Source of the DNA: Leptidea sinapis
Taxonomy: Eukaryota; Arthropoda; Insecta; Lepidoptera; Pieridae
NCBI RefSeq assembly: GCF_905404315.1
Contig: NC_066265.1
Location: forward strand, 27,800,501-27,864,500
Length of the DNA stretch: 64,000 nucleotides
Direction of reading: 5' to 3'
The notes under the pieces are model-generated. The model was given only the letters and a program-made list of their open reading frames with translations, did not search any database and had not been told where the DNA came from. The position numbers were made by a program, and so were the translations under genes. Below are positions 1 to 10,826 of this stretch, one piece after another (positions within the stretch are counted from its first letter, which is position 1; each line of letters opens with the position of its first letter).

Positions 1-257
1 CTAATTTACAGTTTTTCTCAAGGGCTTATAACAAAGCTTCCTCAACCCCATTTATATATTATCTGTATATATTAGGAAATTGACGTATTAGGATTAATAT
101 TTGTAAAAAAAAATATACTTCTATATAGAGCCTCTTACTCCTAGACACTCGATGAAAACAGGTCAAGTTTTATTACTTTAGTGTGCCTGTGAAGCTACAT
201 CTTATACTAGTGATTTGTATGTCACTTTGTGTAAGTGTGCGTGCATTGCACATATTA

Positions 258-520
258 ATGATCTAACGAATTGGCCAAGTGGTCTGTCATCATCATTGTT
301 ATTTGAAAGTCCATGAAACGAAAAAGCGAGACAAATGAGACGAGACAGACACATGAGATAGGAAGCATTATACAGTGTTTTGGTACCAGGCATTCAAAGT
401 TGAAGAAGAGCTGATTGTAAAGGAGAACATAAATATGGTAGCGGTGATAGTAATGTCTTTCATAGCGGTTGAAATCATGTGTCATCCAGCAACATGTACC
501 AGGACTACATATGCAGTGTA
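258..520 (-). repeat. Dispersed repeat D, copy 1
   Basis: The reverse complement of this stretch resembles 41990-42310: both contain ggtaccaaaaNactgtataatg, then cttccta, a ctttttcgtttcat block and a gactttcaaat block in the same order. Length is about 260-320 bp. No tRNA boxes or terminal repeats were found, so the class is unknown. Short ORFs across it are not conserved between the two copies and are not called. Confidence 0.5.
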
Positions 521-930
521 GAGGTTCATGCAAAATGCAGGTTTCACTTTTGACATGTGTACTTTGTACGCACGCAATATTTTCTGATTATTATCTAAGA
601 TTATCATCAAAAGAATAAACAATTCAATTAGTGAAATGGATTTGAAAGACATTTCATACCAACCGAACTGTTTATGTAAAAATTTATTGTTAAGTCTTTA
701 ATTTTACAAAAAAGACGACATTGCCCTAGAGTATTTCTTCAGTTTTATTTCAAGTAATAAACTTTTGTATTTTAACGAAACAAAATGAAAGACATAGCCC
801 ACGGCAAGTTAGAATGAATTTGAAACGTGATGTTTCATAACTTCGAAATAGAATTCAATCAAATGAATTTGCTGATTGTCTTTATGTTTTTCGGAAAAGG
901 TTGAGCTTTGACAAAAAAGTCATTGCCACT
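521..930. other. AT-rich stretch, nothing recognised
   Basis: No coding potential, RNA gene or repeat family was recognised here. The first 257 bases of the window are likewise featureless. Confidence 0.5.
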
Positions 931-1730
931 CTTTTAAATTTACATTTACAGCTTAGATTAAGGATTGGTCTCCGCTGCGCTCCAACTAGATACCGCAGGC
1001 GAAGTCGCAAGATGCGCCAACTAATACTACGCTGAAGTGGGCGCACTCGAGCCAGTCCTGAACATTGTATGACGTGCCACATATTCTGTTAAGCTTTGCT
1101 ACGTGACTACTAATACTACTTTGCTACTACTAATTGAGACTAAAATTCCGTCTTGCGTAGTTTAATTCTGCAAAAATAATACTACAAGAAATAAGAAAAA
1201 CACTGGGATTACATATCATCAATAATTATTTTGTATTTCATTGAATTCAATGTAAGATAACAGACACCGGAGGCGTAGTAATATGCCCAAGTTGGCGTAC
1301 TAGAGCCTATCTCGATCAATGTGTGACGTTGACGTGCCACATTTTCTGTTCAACTTTGCTAATAATTGAAACTAAAATGCCGGGTTGCGTAGTAAAAGTT
1401 TGTTCAAATAATACTACAAAAAATAAGAAAAACACTGGCATCTGTACACTTGATGACATCTTTCAAATTTTGTATCATAGGCCTCGTGTTATTTTACATT
1501 GAAATTAATAAAATACAATCTTATTTCTTGTAGTATTATTTTAACAAACTTTTACTACGCAACCCGGCATTTACGTTTCAATTATTAGCAAAGTTAAACA
1601 GAACATGTGGTATGCTGACGTCACACATTGTTCGAGACTGGCTCAAGTACGTCCACTTGGGCGTAGTATTAGTTGCCGCACTTTAGGACTACGCCTGCGG
1701 TATCTAATTGGAGCGCTCTACCTTAATAAG
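931..1730. repeat. Fold-back cluster of a ~200-bp module (direct, direct, inverted)
   Basis: Three related modules lie side by side. Modules at about 960-1195 and 1260-1440 are in the same orientation; each has gacgtgccacat, then tctgtt, a tttgct block and finally aataatactacaa plus aataagaaaaacactgg. The third, 1505-1720, is the reverse complement, beginning tcttatttcttgtag and containing ctacgcaacccggcat, which mirrors atgccgggttgcgtag at 1376-1391. The second and third modules form a hairpin-capable inverted repeat with a spacer of about 65 bp. The arrangement suggests a fold-back MITE or a local rearrangement. No coding function is seen. Confidence 0.6.
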
Positions 1731-2211
1731 CGTCGAATATAATTCTGATCTCTAAAGAATTTATTACAATAAGCTTTGGAATATTGTAAAATGGTCTTCA
1801 TATTTTATCTTATATAAAAGGTAACATCGTAATAATAGATAGCAATAAAGGTAAGCTCTTAATATTAATCACAGTCTGTTTGATGAATGTAATATTCAAG
1901 CGAATTACAATCTTACGACACAATAATCTTGACGTTGATAAATGAAAAAATATTGCAAAAGGACAATAATTGTTATACACCAATTCGACACTCATTCATG
2001 AGTTTCATTTTACCTTTGTAATTGTTAGTACAATTTATTAAAACACGTTCGCGACAAATATTACAAATAATTAATTACTTATTTTTGTTCAAAACAATAT
2101 TATACTTATTACTTAAATATTTACAACGCTTAATATTATGGGGCTTATATCATTTATAAGTCTAGATATGACAGCTTTAAAAACGTCGAAAAAAAATACT
2201 TTACAACTAAC

Positions 2212-2330
2212 CTCTATTTTTGAGCAATTCACGCACACTAACTCAAAGTGCGAGTGTAAGACGTAGCTTGTCTCGCACACTAAACTAATATTCCTGGTCT
2301 GTTTTTATCGGTTGTCTAAGAGCAAGAGAC
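2212..2330. repeat. Fragment of the TIR element seen complete at 7062-7640
   Basis: It contains ctctatttttgagcaattc, acgcacactaac and gcgagtgtaagacgta, all shared with the ends of the element at 7062-7640. It is absent from the corresponding position of tandem unit 2, so it inserted after the duplication or was lost from unit 2. Confidence 0.5.
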
Positions 2331-2537
2331 TCTATCTTGATGTATAAATTATCTAAGATATGAGGATACATTGTAATTGATTCATTTATCATAATATGGG
2401 GATTCATTTAAATTGTTCGTTATATGTTCATTATTTTTATTTTCTTATAAATTAAAAGCAATGTTGGTTCGTCAGTCAAGTGATATAAAGTCAGATTGAC
2501 ACTTTTTTTCTATTACAAATGTAATAAATAGTACATA

Positions 2538-2819
2538 TTAATATATATAAATCCATATGTGTGATTCCACTGAACTCCTAAACTAAAGAACGGATTGTTT
2601 TCGGAGCGCATTGAAGTTGTACGAAACAACTTGAAAGATAGGATAGGATATTCCAATATTTATTTTTTATGGACATATTTTCTATGAGAGAATTTATTGA
2701 CGCACGGTTTTTTGCTAAACAATTTCATTATAACAACAGAGAGCATATTTTACGAAGTAATTCTTGATATTATGAATATTAAGTATTATGTACAGAACAA
2801 CGCTTGTCGGGTCAACTAG
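2538..2819 (+). mobile_element. Non-autonomous Helitron-like element
   Basis: It begins with an AT-rich head (atatatataaatcc), has the ctaaactaaagaacggattg block, and ends cgcttgtcgggtcaactag, matching the 3' ends of the other Helitron-like elements here. The 3' terminal CTAG fits the Helitron CTRR rule. The 5' TC is not clear. There is no coding sequence. It is absent from tandem unit 2. Confidence 0.6.
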
Positions 2820-2929
2820 AATAATATAAGTGTTGACTAATGAACTTTAAGTAAAAGTTAAATCGATGTTGCTAATTTGAAGGAAGGATAAAGTGATATT
2901 ATTCTCAAATTTATATAATACTAGTTTAC

Positions 2930-3096
2930 TATCTGTGGCAAGACACACTAAAACCATGTTTATTTATAATTAGAAAGTAAGATGTGTTGATTATTTAGTT
3001 AAATATTATTATTTGTTAGTTAAGTATATATTGTATCACTTTCATAGTTTTAATATTGTAAAAAGGGTTCGCCCGTATATAATAAATAAATAAATT
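2930..3096 (+). mobile_element. 5'-truncated LINE 3' end (LINE B-like tail)
   Basis: The segment ends tttaatattgtaaaaaggg, ttcgcccgtat and ataataaataaataaa. This resembles the 3' UTR and tail of LINE B (63200-63320: tttaatattgtaattggcc ... aaataaataaa). It is missing from tandem unit 2, where the flanks are joined directly near 5850, so it is an insertion into unit 1. Confidence 0.5.
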
Positions 3097-3391
3097 TTAC
3101 TGTAATTCAACCAATATTTGTTTAAAAAATTATTCAAATACAAAATAGGTATTTAAAAACAATGTAACACGAGCCAAAAGGAACGTGTTTGTTTTACTAA
3201 ATTAAGCTAAACAACGTTGCTCCGTTGCTCAACTCTTTCACATTCTAACATTCGTCTATTTATTTTAATTAAAACAGGAAAGCCCAGTGTCGGTGTTACA
3301 TAAATTATTTTATAAAATGAAGCGTATTTAATTCACTCAAAATGTAGTATAGCTATACTTATATTGAGGTGGTGTTGTTTTCCATGGATCA

Positions 3392-3735
3392 TCTATACAC
3401 ATATAAATTAAAATGGGATTGCCTGTTTGTAATATTGAAATAACCAATTTTTACTACTTACATGTATATAAATATATATACGGTACGGTACACCAAAATA
3501 ACACATTTCATACAATGTTTGTCTGTCTGTTTGTTCCGGCTAATCTCTTAAACGGCTGGACTGATTTTGACGGGACTTTTATTGGCAGGTAGCTGATGTA
3601 ATAAGGAGTAACTTAGGCTTTATTTTAGAAAAATTCTTTTATTTTAGAAAACTAAAGTGATGTTGTAATGTCCAAGAAACTGTCTAACTCTAAAAATAAT
3701 TTATATGGTAAAACAACGTTTACCGGGTCAGCTAG
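3392..3735 (+). mobile_element. Non-autonomous Helitron with empty paralogous site
   Basis: It starts TCTATACACATATAAA and ends taccgggtcagCTAG, and sits between host A (3391) and T (3736), as Helitrons do. The paralogous unit-2 sequence at 6145/6146 reads ggatca|taatataata with no insert, an exact empty site. The interior has the common block ctcttaaacggctggactga. There is no ORF; it would need a Rep/helicase supplied in trans. Confidence 0.8.
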
Positions 3736-3745
3736 TATAATATAA

Positions 3746-3978
3746 TATTGACACACTTGTACACAAATTATCATGCCCCAAACAATGCATAGCCTGTACT
3801 ATGGGTACAAGACAACAATATACTTACTTAAACATACATAAATACTTATAAACATCCATGACTCGGAAACAAACATCCATACTCATGATAATTTATATAT
3901 TTGCACCTACCGGGATTCGAACCCCGGACCTCTACCTTTGTAGGTAGTGTCACTAACCACTGGGCTATATGGATCGTC
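3746..3978 (-). mobile_element. SINE A (tRNA-derived), copy in tandem unit 1
   Basis: On the minus strand it opens gacgatccatatagcccag, has a pol III A-box-like tagcccagtggttagtg and a B-box ggttcgaatcccgg, then a tail running through tacccatagtacaggctatgc to tgtgtcaatatta. No independent function is expected. It is paralogous to the copy at 6163-6406. Confidence 0.8.
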
Positions 3979-4107
3979 ATCGAAGACTTACAGTAATTTA
4001 AGAGCAAAATTTTGTAGAAGTGTATATCTATGATACTTGCGTGACCTTAGTGACAATATTTTCACGAAATCATCATTATTGCAAAGACAAACTCCTATTT
4101 TAAAATC

Positions 4108-4300
4108 GAATTTTTGAAGTTTCAGCGACGTTGAGCACTTTTATTGGGATGGATTTAAAATTTTAAACTCGCGTCAGGACACGTGGCCTGATCGAAAATT
4201 CGTAAGACGGAATAAATTGTCATTTTTGAATACGATAGCACAATATATGAATATTGTATTTATGTAAATAAAGCATTTCGTGCGAAATTATTCCCTTTAG
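4108..4300. repeat. Repeat X, copy 1
   Basis: The block from gaagtttcagcgacgttgag through aaactcgcgtcaggacacgt to cgtgcgaaattattccc recurs at 6540-6755, and in split form inside both palindrome arms (28140-28257 plus 28935-29045, mirrored at 39048-39165 plus 38260-38370). The class is unknown. Confidence 0.6.
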
Positions 4301-4303
4301 ACA

Positions 4304-4490
4304 TTAAACAGCTCTTCGAAACACTGCCCGTGATAAATGCGGTAGAAGACACGCAATGAAGCGACGTCTCTACGCAACGCCAAGTGATCCAGCCGTTCAC
4401 AGAGCACTGGATCCTCTACAATTCGAGCTGCTCTGCGTTGCACGCGGTCAAATAGATCGAGCTGATACTGGAGTGCGCTAGACCAGAGAC
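4304..4490 (-). pseudogene. LINE A fragment at the junction of the tandem units
   Basis: The reverse complement matches the C-terminal coding part of LINE A (17150-17330), from tctggtctNgcgcacNccag through the cagagcagctcgaattgt and ggatcacttggcgttgcgta blocks to the cgaagagctgttNaa block. Both ends are truncated and there is no poly(A). It lies precisely between unit 1 and unit 2 and may mark or have promoted the rearrangement. Confidence 0.75.
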
Positions 4491-5060
4491 TGGCTCAAGT
4501 ACGGCTACTTGGTTGTAGTATTAGTTGTTGCACTTTGCGACTACGCCTGCGGTATCTAACTGGAGCGTTCTACCTTAATAAGCGTCGAATATAATTCTGA
4601 TCTCTAAAGAATTTATTACAAAAAGCTTTGGAATATTGTAAAACGGTATTCATATTTTATCTTATATAAAAGGTAACACCGTAATAATAGATAGCAATAA
4701 AGGTAAGCACTTAATATTAATCACAGTCTGTTTGATGAATGTAATATTCAAGCGAATTACAATCTTACGACACAATAATCTTGACGTTGATAAATGAAAA
4801 AATATTGCAAAAGGACAATTGTTATACAATTCGACACTCATTCGTGAATCTCATTTTACCTTTGTAATTGTTAGTACAATTTAATAAAACACCTTCGCGA
4901 CAAATATTACAAATAATTAATTACTTATTTTTATTCAAAACAAAATAATGCTTATATAACTTTAATATTTACAATGCTTTATATAGGGATACATTGTAAT
5001 TGATTCATTTATCATAATATATTATGTGCCTTATTAACTCTTTAACGACTTAATAAGCAA

Positions 5061-5612
5061 GGGTGCGATCTGTGGCAATGTCTAACTGTCTGTAATCAAA
5101 TTGCAATGCGCTTACGTTCATTGCTGCATTGCAAAATTTAGTAGAGCTACACATATTAAGACAAATTATTAGTTAGTGTTCTTCAGGTTCACTTAAAACC
5201 AAAGAATAAGAAAAATATTTAACAAAACAACAATCGACTTCAAAAACACTATTACAAAACAATAGATTAAGTATGCACTAATAAATATAAAAATAATTGC
5301 GTATTTTTATACAATCTAATTAATTAATTTAATTCTAATTACGTTTATTGTTATTTTTGGAGTCGGTGTCAGCCAAGGTAGGTTTGTAACTACATACATA
5401 GTTATAGGTGAGATGTGCTTGTGTCGCACGCGCGACCTGAGGAGGCAAGAGGCGAGAGCGGGGCCGCGGCGGGAGAACACCGATTCCCAAACCAACAATA
5501 ATCGTAATTAGATTAATTAATTCGAGTGTACAAAAATACGCAATTATTATCATACTTTTAAGTGCATACTAAATCTATTGTTTTTCGAATAGTGTTTTTG
5601 AAGTCGATTGTT
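5061..5612. mobile_element. Repeat F with long inverted ends (MITE-like) and GC-rich core
   Basis: The outer inverted ends are aacaatcgacttcaaaaac (5229) and gtttttgaagtcgattgtt (ending 5612). Further inward, ataattgcgtatttttata mirrors acaaaaatacgcaattat. The core (5355-5490) is strikingly GC-rich, including gtgtcgcacgcgcgac and gcggggccgcggcggg. The same core and the 5061-5150 block (taatcaaattgcaatgc, ttgctgcattgca) recur at 22914-23305. The 60-72 aa ORFs within it follow the terminal symmetry and are not believed to be genes. Confidence 0.65.
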
Positions 5613-6162
5613 TTTTTTGTTATTTTTTTTTTTTCAATTATTTGTGTGCATTTTTTTTTACTTTTTTATTAATTGTAAGCAATTTTGGCTCGTTAGCCTA
5701 GTGATATGAAGTCACATTGACGCAAATTTAAGATCTTTAATGTATACTGTATTCGATGAAATAAATAACCTTTTCTATTACCATTTCAATGAACTTTAAC
5801 TATTTAATGATGCTAATTGAAGGAAGGACTAAATTGATAATATTTTCAAATTTTACTGTAATTCAACCAATATTTGTTTAAAAAATTATTCAAATACAAA
5901 ATAGGTATTTAAAAACAATGTAACACGAGCCAAAAGGAACGTGTTTGTTTTACTAAATTAAGCTAAACAACGTTGCTCCGTTGCTCAACTCTTTCACATT
6001 CTAACATTCGTCTATTTATTTTAATTAAAACAGAAAAGCACAGTGTCGGTGTTACATAAATTATTTTATAAAATGAAGGATATTTAATTCATTTAAAATG
6101 TAGTAGCTGTACTTATATTGGGGTGGTGTTGTTTTCCATGGATCATAATATAATATAACATA

Positions 6163-6406
6163 ATATTGACAAAGTTTTACACAAATTATCTTTCCCCAAA
6201 CTAGGCATAGCCAGTACTATGGGTACAAGACAACAATATATTTAATACAATATACTTACTTAAACATATATAAATACTTATAAACATCCATGACTCTGAA
6301 ACAAACATCCATACTCATGATATATATGTTTGCACCTACCGGGATTCGAACCCGCGACCTCCAGCTTAGTAGGTAGGGTCACTAGCACTGGGCTATATGG
6401 ATCGTC
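6163..6406 (-). mobile_element. SINE A (tRNA-derived), copy in tandem unit 2
   Basis: Same structure as 3746-3978: a B-box complement gggattcgaacc, then a gggctatatggatcgtc head. Shared position in both tandem units shows that this SINE inserted before the duplication. Confidence 0.8.
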
Positions 6407-6539
6407 ATTGAACACTTACAGTAATTTAAGAGCAAAATTTAGTAGAAGTGTATATCTATGATACTTACGTGACCTTAGTGACAATATTTTCACGAAATCA
6501 TCATTATTGCAAAGACAAACTCCATTTTTAAAATCGAAT

Positions 6540-6755
6540 TTTTGAAGTTTCAGCGACGCTGAGCACTTTTCTTGGGATGTATTTAAGATTTTAAACTCGC
6601 GTCAAGACACGTGGCCCGATCGAAAATTCGTAAGACGGAATAAATTGTCATTTTTGAATACGATAGCACAATATATGAATATTGTATTAACCACATAAAT
6701 GCTAGTACTTTTACCCTGATAAATAAAGCATTTCGTGCGAAATAATTCGCTAACT
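6540..6755. repeat. Repeat X, copy 2
   Basis: See copy 1. It contains cagcgacgctgagcactttt, aaactcgcgtcaagacacgt and gcatttcgtgcgaaat. This copy keeps ccacataaatgctagtact, which is missing from copy 1. Confidence 0.6.
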
Positions 6756-7061
6756 GTTGTAAAATATTCAAAAATGCACAACGTTCATGTTCAAGTTTTT
6801 ACTTCTACCGGCACTCCCGGAGTGCAACCCGTTATATTTTTAAGAGAGTCTTGTTATTTAAGCATTTGAATTTTGCTTGTATAAAATAAATTTATCCCAA
6901 ATTTTAATTTTCATGTGGGTACATTGATATCATTTCTTAAAGACCGGGGCAAAAAACATCAGCATGCTTGTATACTATCCCAACTTAGGATATTCTGTCA
7001 GAAGAAACACAGATCTCTAGACAAACTTAACAACCTTAGATCATTTATACGTTTAGAACTA
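6756..7061. other. Nothing recognised
   Basis: The 75-codon ORF at 6915-7142 runs into the adjacent terminal-repeat element and has no recognisable domain. Confidence 0.4.
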
Positions 7062-7640
7062 ACCTCTATTTTGAGCAATTCACGAACACTAACGCAAAGT
7101 GTCATACTATACATAAGTGGCCTGTCTTTATCGGTTGTTTAACACCAAGAAACTCTATCTAGGTGTATAAATTATCTAAGGGAACTACATATACTATTTA
7201 AATACATATTCATAAAAATGCAAATTTCCTATATGGATCTCCTACATGATACCGAAGCCAATAATATACATCCAATAAATATTGGTTAACTACAGGTTTA
7301 ATAGTCAGAAATCTATTATGGTTTCAAAGCAAAGGTATGCCAGCATTGTAAAGGAAATCCGCTGAAAGCTGAGCTTTGTTTAGAGTTCCTAATATATATA
7401 TTGGACGTTGTTGTTAGTATTTCATTCGCGTTGATAGAGAAATCCGTACCATAGTTTGCCAAGAGTTATTCGATGAGCTGTATTGCAACAAATATTTATG
7501 CCTTTATGATCGGTTAAACAACTAACACGTTATAATTTTTAAGAATAATAGAATTTGTGTTAGTCACTCATTTACGTCTTACACTCGCGATTTGTATGGC
7601 ACTGTTCGGTAGTGTGCGTGCATTGCTCAAAATAGAAGTT
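7062..7640. mobile_element. MITE-like element with ~30-bp terminal inverted repeats
   Basis: The left end aacctctattttgagcaatt (about 7060) and the right end aattgctcaaaatagaagtt type inverted terminus (about 7620-7640, gcattgctcaaaatagaag) are mirror images. The next block, cacgaacactaac, mirrors tagtgtgcgtg. No transposase ORF is present, so it would be non-autonomous. A partial relative is at 2212-2330. Confidence 0.5.
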
Positions 7641-7645
7641 AAAAG

Positions 7646-8376
7646 TCAACTTAATTTTTTTTCACAATCGTCATAGTCACCGCTAGTTGCTAAAGGCATC
7701 CTTAAAATTAATGTTTCATTATATCACATGCTATCTATTATATTTAAAGAAACTAGCGGTCTATCTAGTTACTAGTGACAAATAAATGATCTAAAAGGCA
7801 TTTTTTAAGCAAAACTTAGCACTCAAATGTGTTATTTCTACATTTCTATAAACGCTTAGTATATTTTACTATAGTAGTTTATTAATATATAAAATATGAA
7901 ACACTATACCATATGTATGTGTTATATATTCATTATTTATTATACCTATACAAGAAATATTCTGAAACTTTACCACATATTAAATTAGTTTTAACTTATA
8001 ACTCTACAGCAATCTATAACATATAATATATATAATTAAATAAATATATAATATACAAAGAAAAAAATATATAATTATACTTAATATATAAAGAAGAAGT
8101 AAACTCCAGTCGTACTGACACACACTTTCTTCTTGGATTAAGTTTCTTTAAGCTCGTTACTATAGGTACTATACTAGGAAATGTATAAGTTTTATATTTG
8201 TTTGTTTTAAACTTGATTGAAATAAATACATAACTAATTAAACAAAATAAATATTGTATATATCACAAAAAATATTTTAAAATACACCGGTGTATGTCAC
8301 CGTGAGAAGTATATTCTAACATTACATAGGTGAAGTAATGATTAAAAAATAATATAAAGCGAAAAATAATAATAAT
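7646..8376. other. AT-rich intergenic DNA
   Basis: Very AT-rich, with many short TATA-like tracts around 7880-8080. No ORF, RNA or repeat family was recognised. Confidence 0.4.
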
Positions 8377-8583
8377 TCCGGTAGGTGCAGACATTTATAT
8401 ATGGTGAATCTGGATGATTGTTTCCGAATCATGGATTTTTATATGTTTTAATAATGTATAAGTAACTTTAGGTATGTATGTTAAAGTAAGTACATCGTAT
8501 TAAATATATCGTTGTCTTGTACCCATAGTACAGGCTATGCCTAGTTTGGGGCAAGATAATTTGTGTAAAAGTGTGTCAATATT
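8377..8583 (+). mobile_element. SINE A, headless plus-strand copy
   Basis: It starts at ccggtaggtgcagac, just after the B-box position, and runs to gtgtaaaagtgtgtcaatat. The tRNA-related head is missing. It faces tail to tail with the next copy. Confidence 0.75.
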
Positions 8584-8620
8584 ATATATATATTATATAA
8601 TTTATCTTATCTATTATAAA

Positions 8621-8847
8621 ATAAATTATCTTGCCCCAAACTAGGCATAGCCTGTACTATGGGTACAAGACAACGATATATTTAATACAATATACTTACT
8701 AAAACATACATGAATACACATAAACATCCATGACTCGAATTTGAATTAAAACAAACATCTATATTTATCATATAAATGATTGCACCTACCGGGATTCGAA
8801 ACCGGGACCTCTAGCTTAGTAGTCAGGGTCACTAACCATTCGGCTAT
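8621..8847 (-). mobile_element. SINE A, minus-strand copy
   Basis: It runs from ataaattatcttgcccc to the head at cattcggctattg. The B-box complement is altered (gggattcgaaacc). Only about 37 AT-rich bases separate its tail from the tail of the plus-strand copy, forming an inverted pair. Confidence 0.75.
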
Positions 8848-9145
8848 TGTTGAAAATTTAATTTTGTGATAATATTAGAGGTTCTTATTGTAGTGGCGTC
8901 GAATAATATTCTTGTGAAAAGGAAATAGCGCTGAATGGGAAATAGATTCTCTTTAGAGAGAATGCAGCTCTGATACTGTGCAGTGCTTTACGTTACGTTA
9001 CATGGTTTAGTATATATAATGCCACTATTAGGTACGGCTTTATTGAACTAATAGTCTCTTTAGTATGCTAATAGGTAAAATAGGGTTCTTTGTTTAAAAT
9101 GAATGAAGAATGTAAGGTATTTAAATTGTGTGTGGTTTATTATTA
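8848..9145. other. Nothing recognised
   Basis: No feature seen. Confidence 0.4.
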
Positions 9146-9470
9146 TTATATTTATTTATTCGGTGTCGAGACACTTGGTCCGTGGGGTCCTAGCGCTATA
9201 AGGCTTTAAAAAAAAGCATAAAGGTTAGTCGACATCACAGGAGACCGAAGAGCTGGCAGCTAACTCGGACAAAGATAGTCTAGCTAGTCAAAGGGGGAAC
9301 GGTGCCAGTATATTCGGAACCTTACCTAAAGGGACTCCTTTTAATAATTATATATATTTTAGTTATTATATTACTAATACTATTATTTTTTAAGGTTTTT
9401 AGTTTTAGGATCATCGTTCTAGTAGATATTTTTTTTATTTCTGTATAAATAAATACATTAACTAGTATTC
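9146..9470 (+). pseudogene. LINE C 3' end, decayed (C-terminal coding plus 3' UTR)
   Basis: The block gagacacttggtccgtggg, then ggagaccgaagagctggcag and ggggaacggtgccagtat, parallels 11820-11960 and the reverse complement of 22390-22530. Those encode a C-terminal motif close to QRxxLAIQRGNAASILGTL. Here frameshifts and stops interrupt it. The 3' UTR ends in tgtataaataaatac. It is a 5'-truncated LINE copy with no function. Confidence 0.55.
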
Positions 9471-9549
9471 ATTCGTTGTTTTCAAATAAAAATATTAGAT
9501 CGGTTTATTAAAAATAACCATAAGCTATCTCATTAATAATAAACCTATG

Positions 9550-10265
9550 TAACATTAGTCAGCCAGTCTTGAGTAGGTTCTAAGGCTCACATCTATAAAG
9601 TGGACTTAGACTATGCTTACGTAAGACTTAGAAGACCTTACTTACGTAAGACTTTACTGATTACGATAAATACGAACTTGACTTTTGTATTCGGCGGTCT
9701 GGACTTAAGTTCAGAATAATTTCAGCTATCAAATGACTATAAAAACCACTGAACTCTTACACAGTAGACATATGTCCTCTACTATATACCACTGGACTGG
9801 CGAATGTCAAAGTGCTTTTGTGCCTATTTTGGCGCTGTTGGCCATGTAGCCAGAGTCTGCGGTACTAAAACTAGTGATGGCAAATATCGATTGATGGTAA
9901 AATGGTAAATAAATGGTGTACTTTATTACATTGATTCTTGAAGTATAAATAACACGAAAAACGATCGAAATTAATTCAAAATGCAAAAATACTTCAGAGT
10001 ATTGTACGTTCCTTGGGAGCCATATGTATTACACGTCAAAATTAGTTCTACGGACGCTCGAGAGTGGCGCTACAAATAGGCACAATAAATTTGCTGTCAT
10101 ACATATGGAACAGCCTGTCCAGTGGTATTTATACAGGTCAGTGATAAAAACGAAATAAACGATTATGCTTAGCTCACACTTATGTTTTACTTGAGTATAG
10201 TCTGAGCAAAGTCTAAGTACAATCTATAGATCTCAGCCTAAGTATGTATAAGATGAGTCTTTACT
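9550..10265. mobile_element. Nested inverted-repeat elements (MITE-like)
   Basis: An outer pair, ctaaggctcacatctataaa near 9580 and agatctcagcctaag near 10228, is inverted. An inner pair, taccactggac (9787) and gtccagtggta (10119), is also inverted, and inside it ttttgtgcctattttggcgc mirrors the gcgctacaaataggcacaa block. This reads as one small TIR element inside another. No transposase was found. A fragment of the outer element recurs near 41080-41130. Confidence 0.5.
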
Positions 10266-10772
10266 CGAACAGCTTATATTAAGCTAAAATATACAATCAT
10301 GAACAATACTTAATCTTCTAGCATAACTCGTGAAATATACATTCAATTTATTGCAGATAATAACAAAGAACTATTTCAGTGATTCAAACAGAGTCATTTT
10401 AAAAATAATTTGTCTGAATTGAATATTAACAAGAATAGATTAAGGTTTTAGTATTCATAGCACGGATTGCAAATTGTTGTAAGCGGGGTGGAATTTTAAT
10501 ATTATTTGTCTCCTGAGACGACATTTTGACTTGATGAAAAATTCCATGAGTAATAATATTGCAAAGATTGAAATCTTTTTAACTTGCTAGAATATCAAAG
10601 TGGAAATAGGTTAAAGGAAGTTGTGCCTTTTTGTGGCCTCTCACAAAAACATTTTTCTCCACACAATAACGTTTAATAATACTTGCTTAAACAATTTGAA
10701 TCCATTAAAATTTTATAGATGTTATATAGATTCGAATAATAACTCAGCTGTCTTGTACTTCCCCAGGGTATA
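10266..10772. other. Nothing recognised
   Basis: No ORF or repeat family identified. Confidence 0.4.
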
Positions 10773-10822
10773 AGAATAATAAGTCCCAGGTCCAAGGGTG
10801 TAGTGAGAGACGACTAATGGGC
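10773..10822 (+). repeat. Fragment of LINE A-type 5' leader
   Basis: It reads aagaataataagtcccaggt, then ccaagggtgtagtgagag, acgactaatgggc. This parallels LINE A 14310-14360 (aagaataggggagtcccaag, cccatgggtgtcgtaagagg, cgacttagggc). It ends directly at SINE B. Confidence 0.45.
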
Positions 10823-10826
10823 ATTT

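Larger units (their letters stand above)
1632..4300. repeat. Tandem segmental duplication, unit 1
   Basis: Long blocks reappear in the same order at 4485-6755. 1632-2130 matches 4485-4990, 2365-2500 matches 4985-5025 and 5670-5720, 2820-2930 matches 5790-5850, 3097-3391 matches 5850-6145, and 3746-4290 matches 6163-6755. Differences are mostly insertions: a terminal-repeat fragment near 2212-2330, two Helitron-like elements and a LINE 3' end in this unit. No host gene was recognised in either copy. Confidence 0.75.
4485..6755. repeat. Tandem segmental duplication, unit 2
   Basis: This is the second copy of the segment described at 1632-4300, starting at gagactggctcaagtacg, which is shared with 1633-1651. 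It lacks the Helitron and LINE insertions of unit 1 but carries its own insertion, the repeat F element. Substitutions and small indels are scattered throughout, so the duplication is not recent. Confidence 0.75.

Noticed and set aside
3900..3978. tRNA gene on the minus strand
   Set aside because: The boxes are present but the same unit with the same non-tRNA tail occurs at least seven times, so it is SINE A.
5316..5553. Overlapping ORFs of 60 and 72 codons
   Set aside because: They lie inside the inverted-end repeat F element and are not conserved in its other copies.
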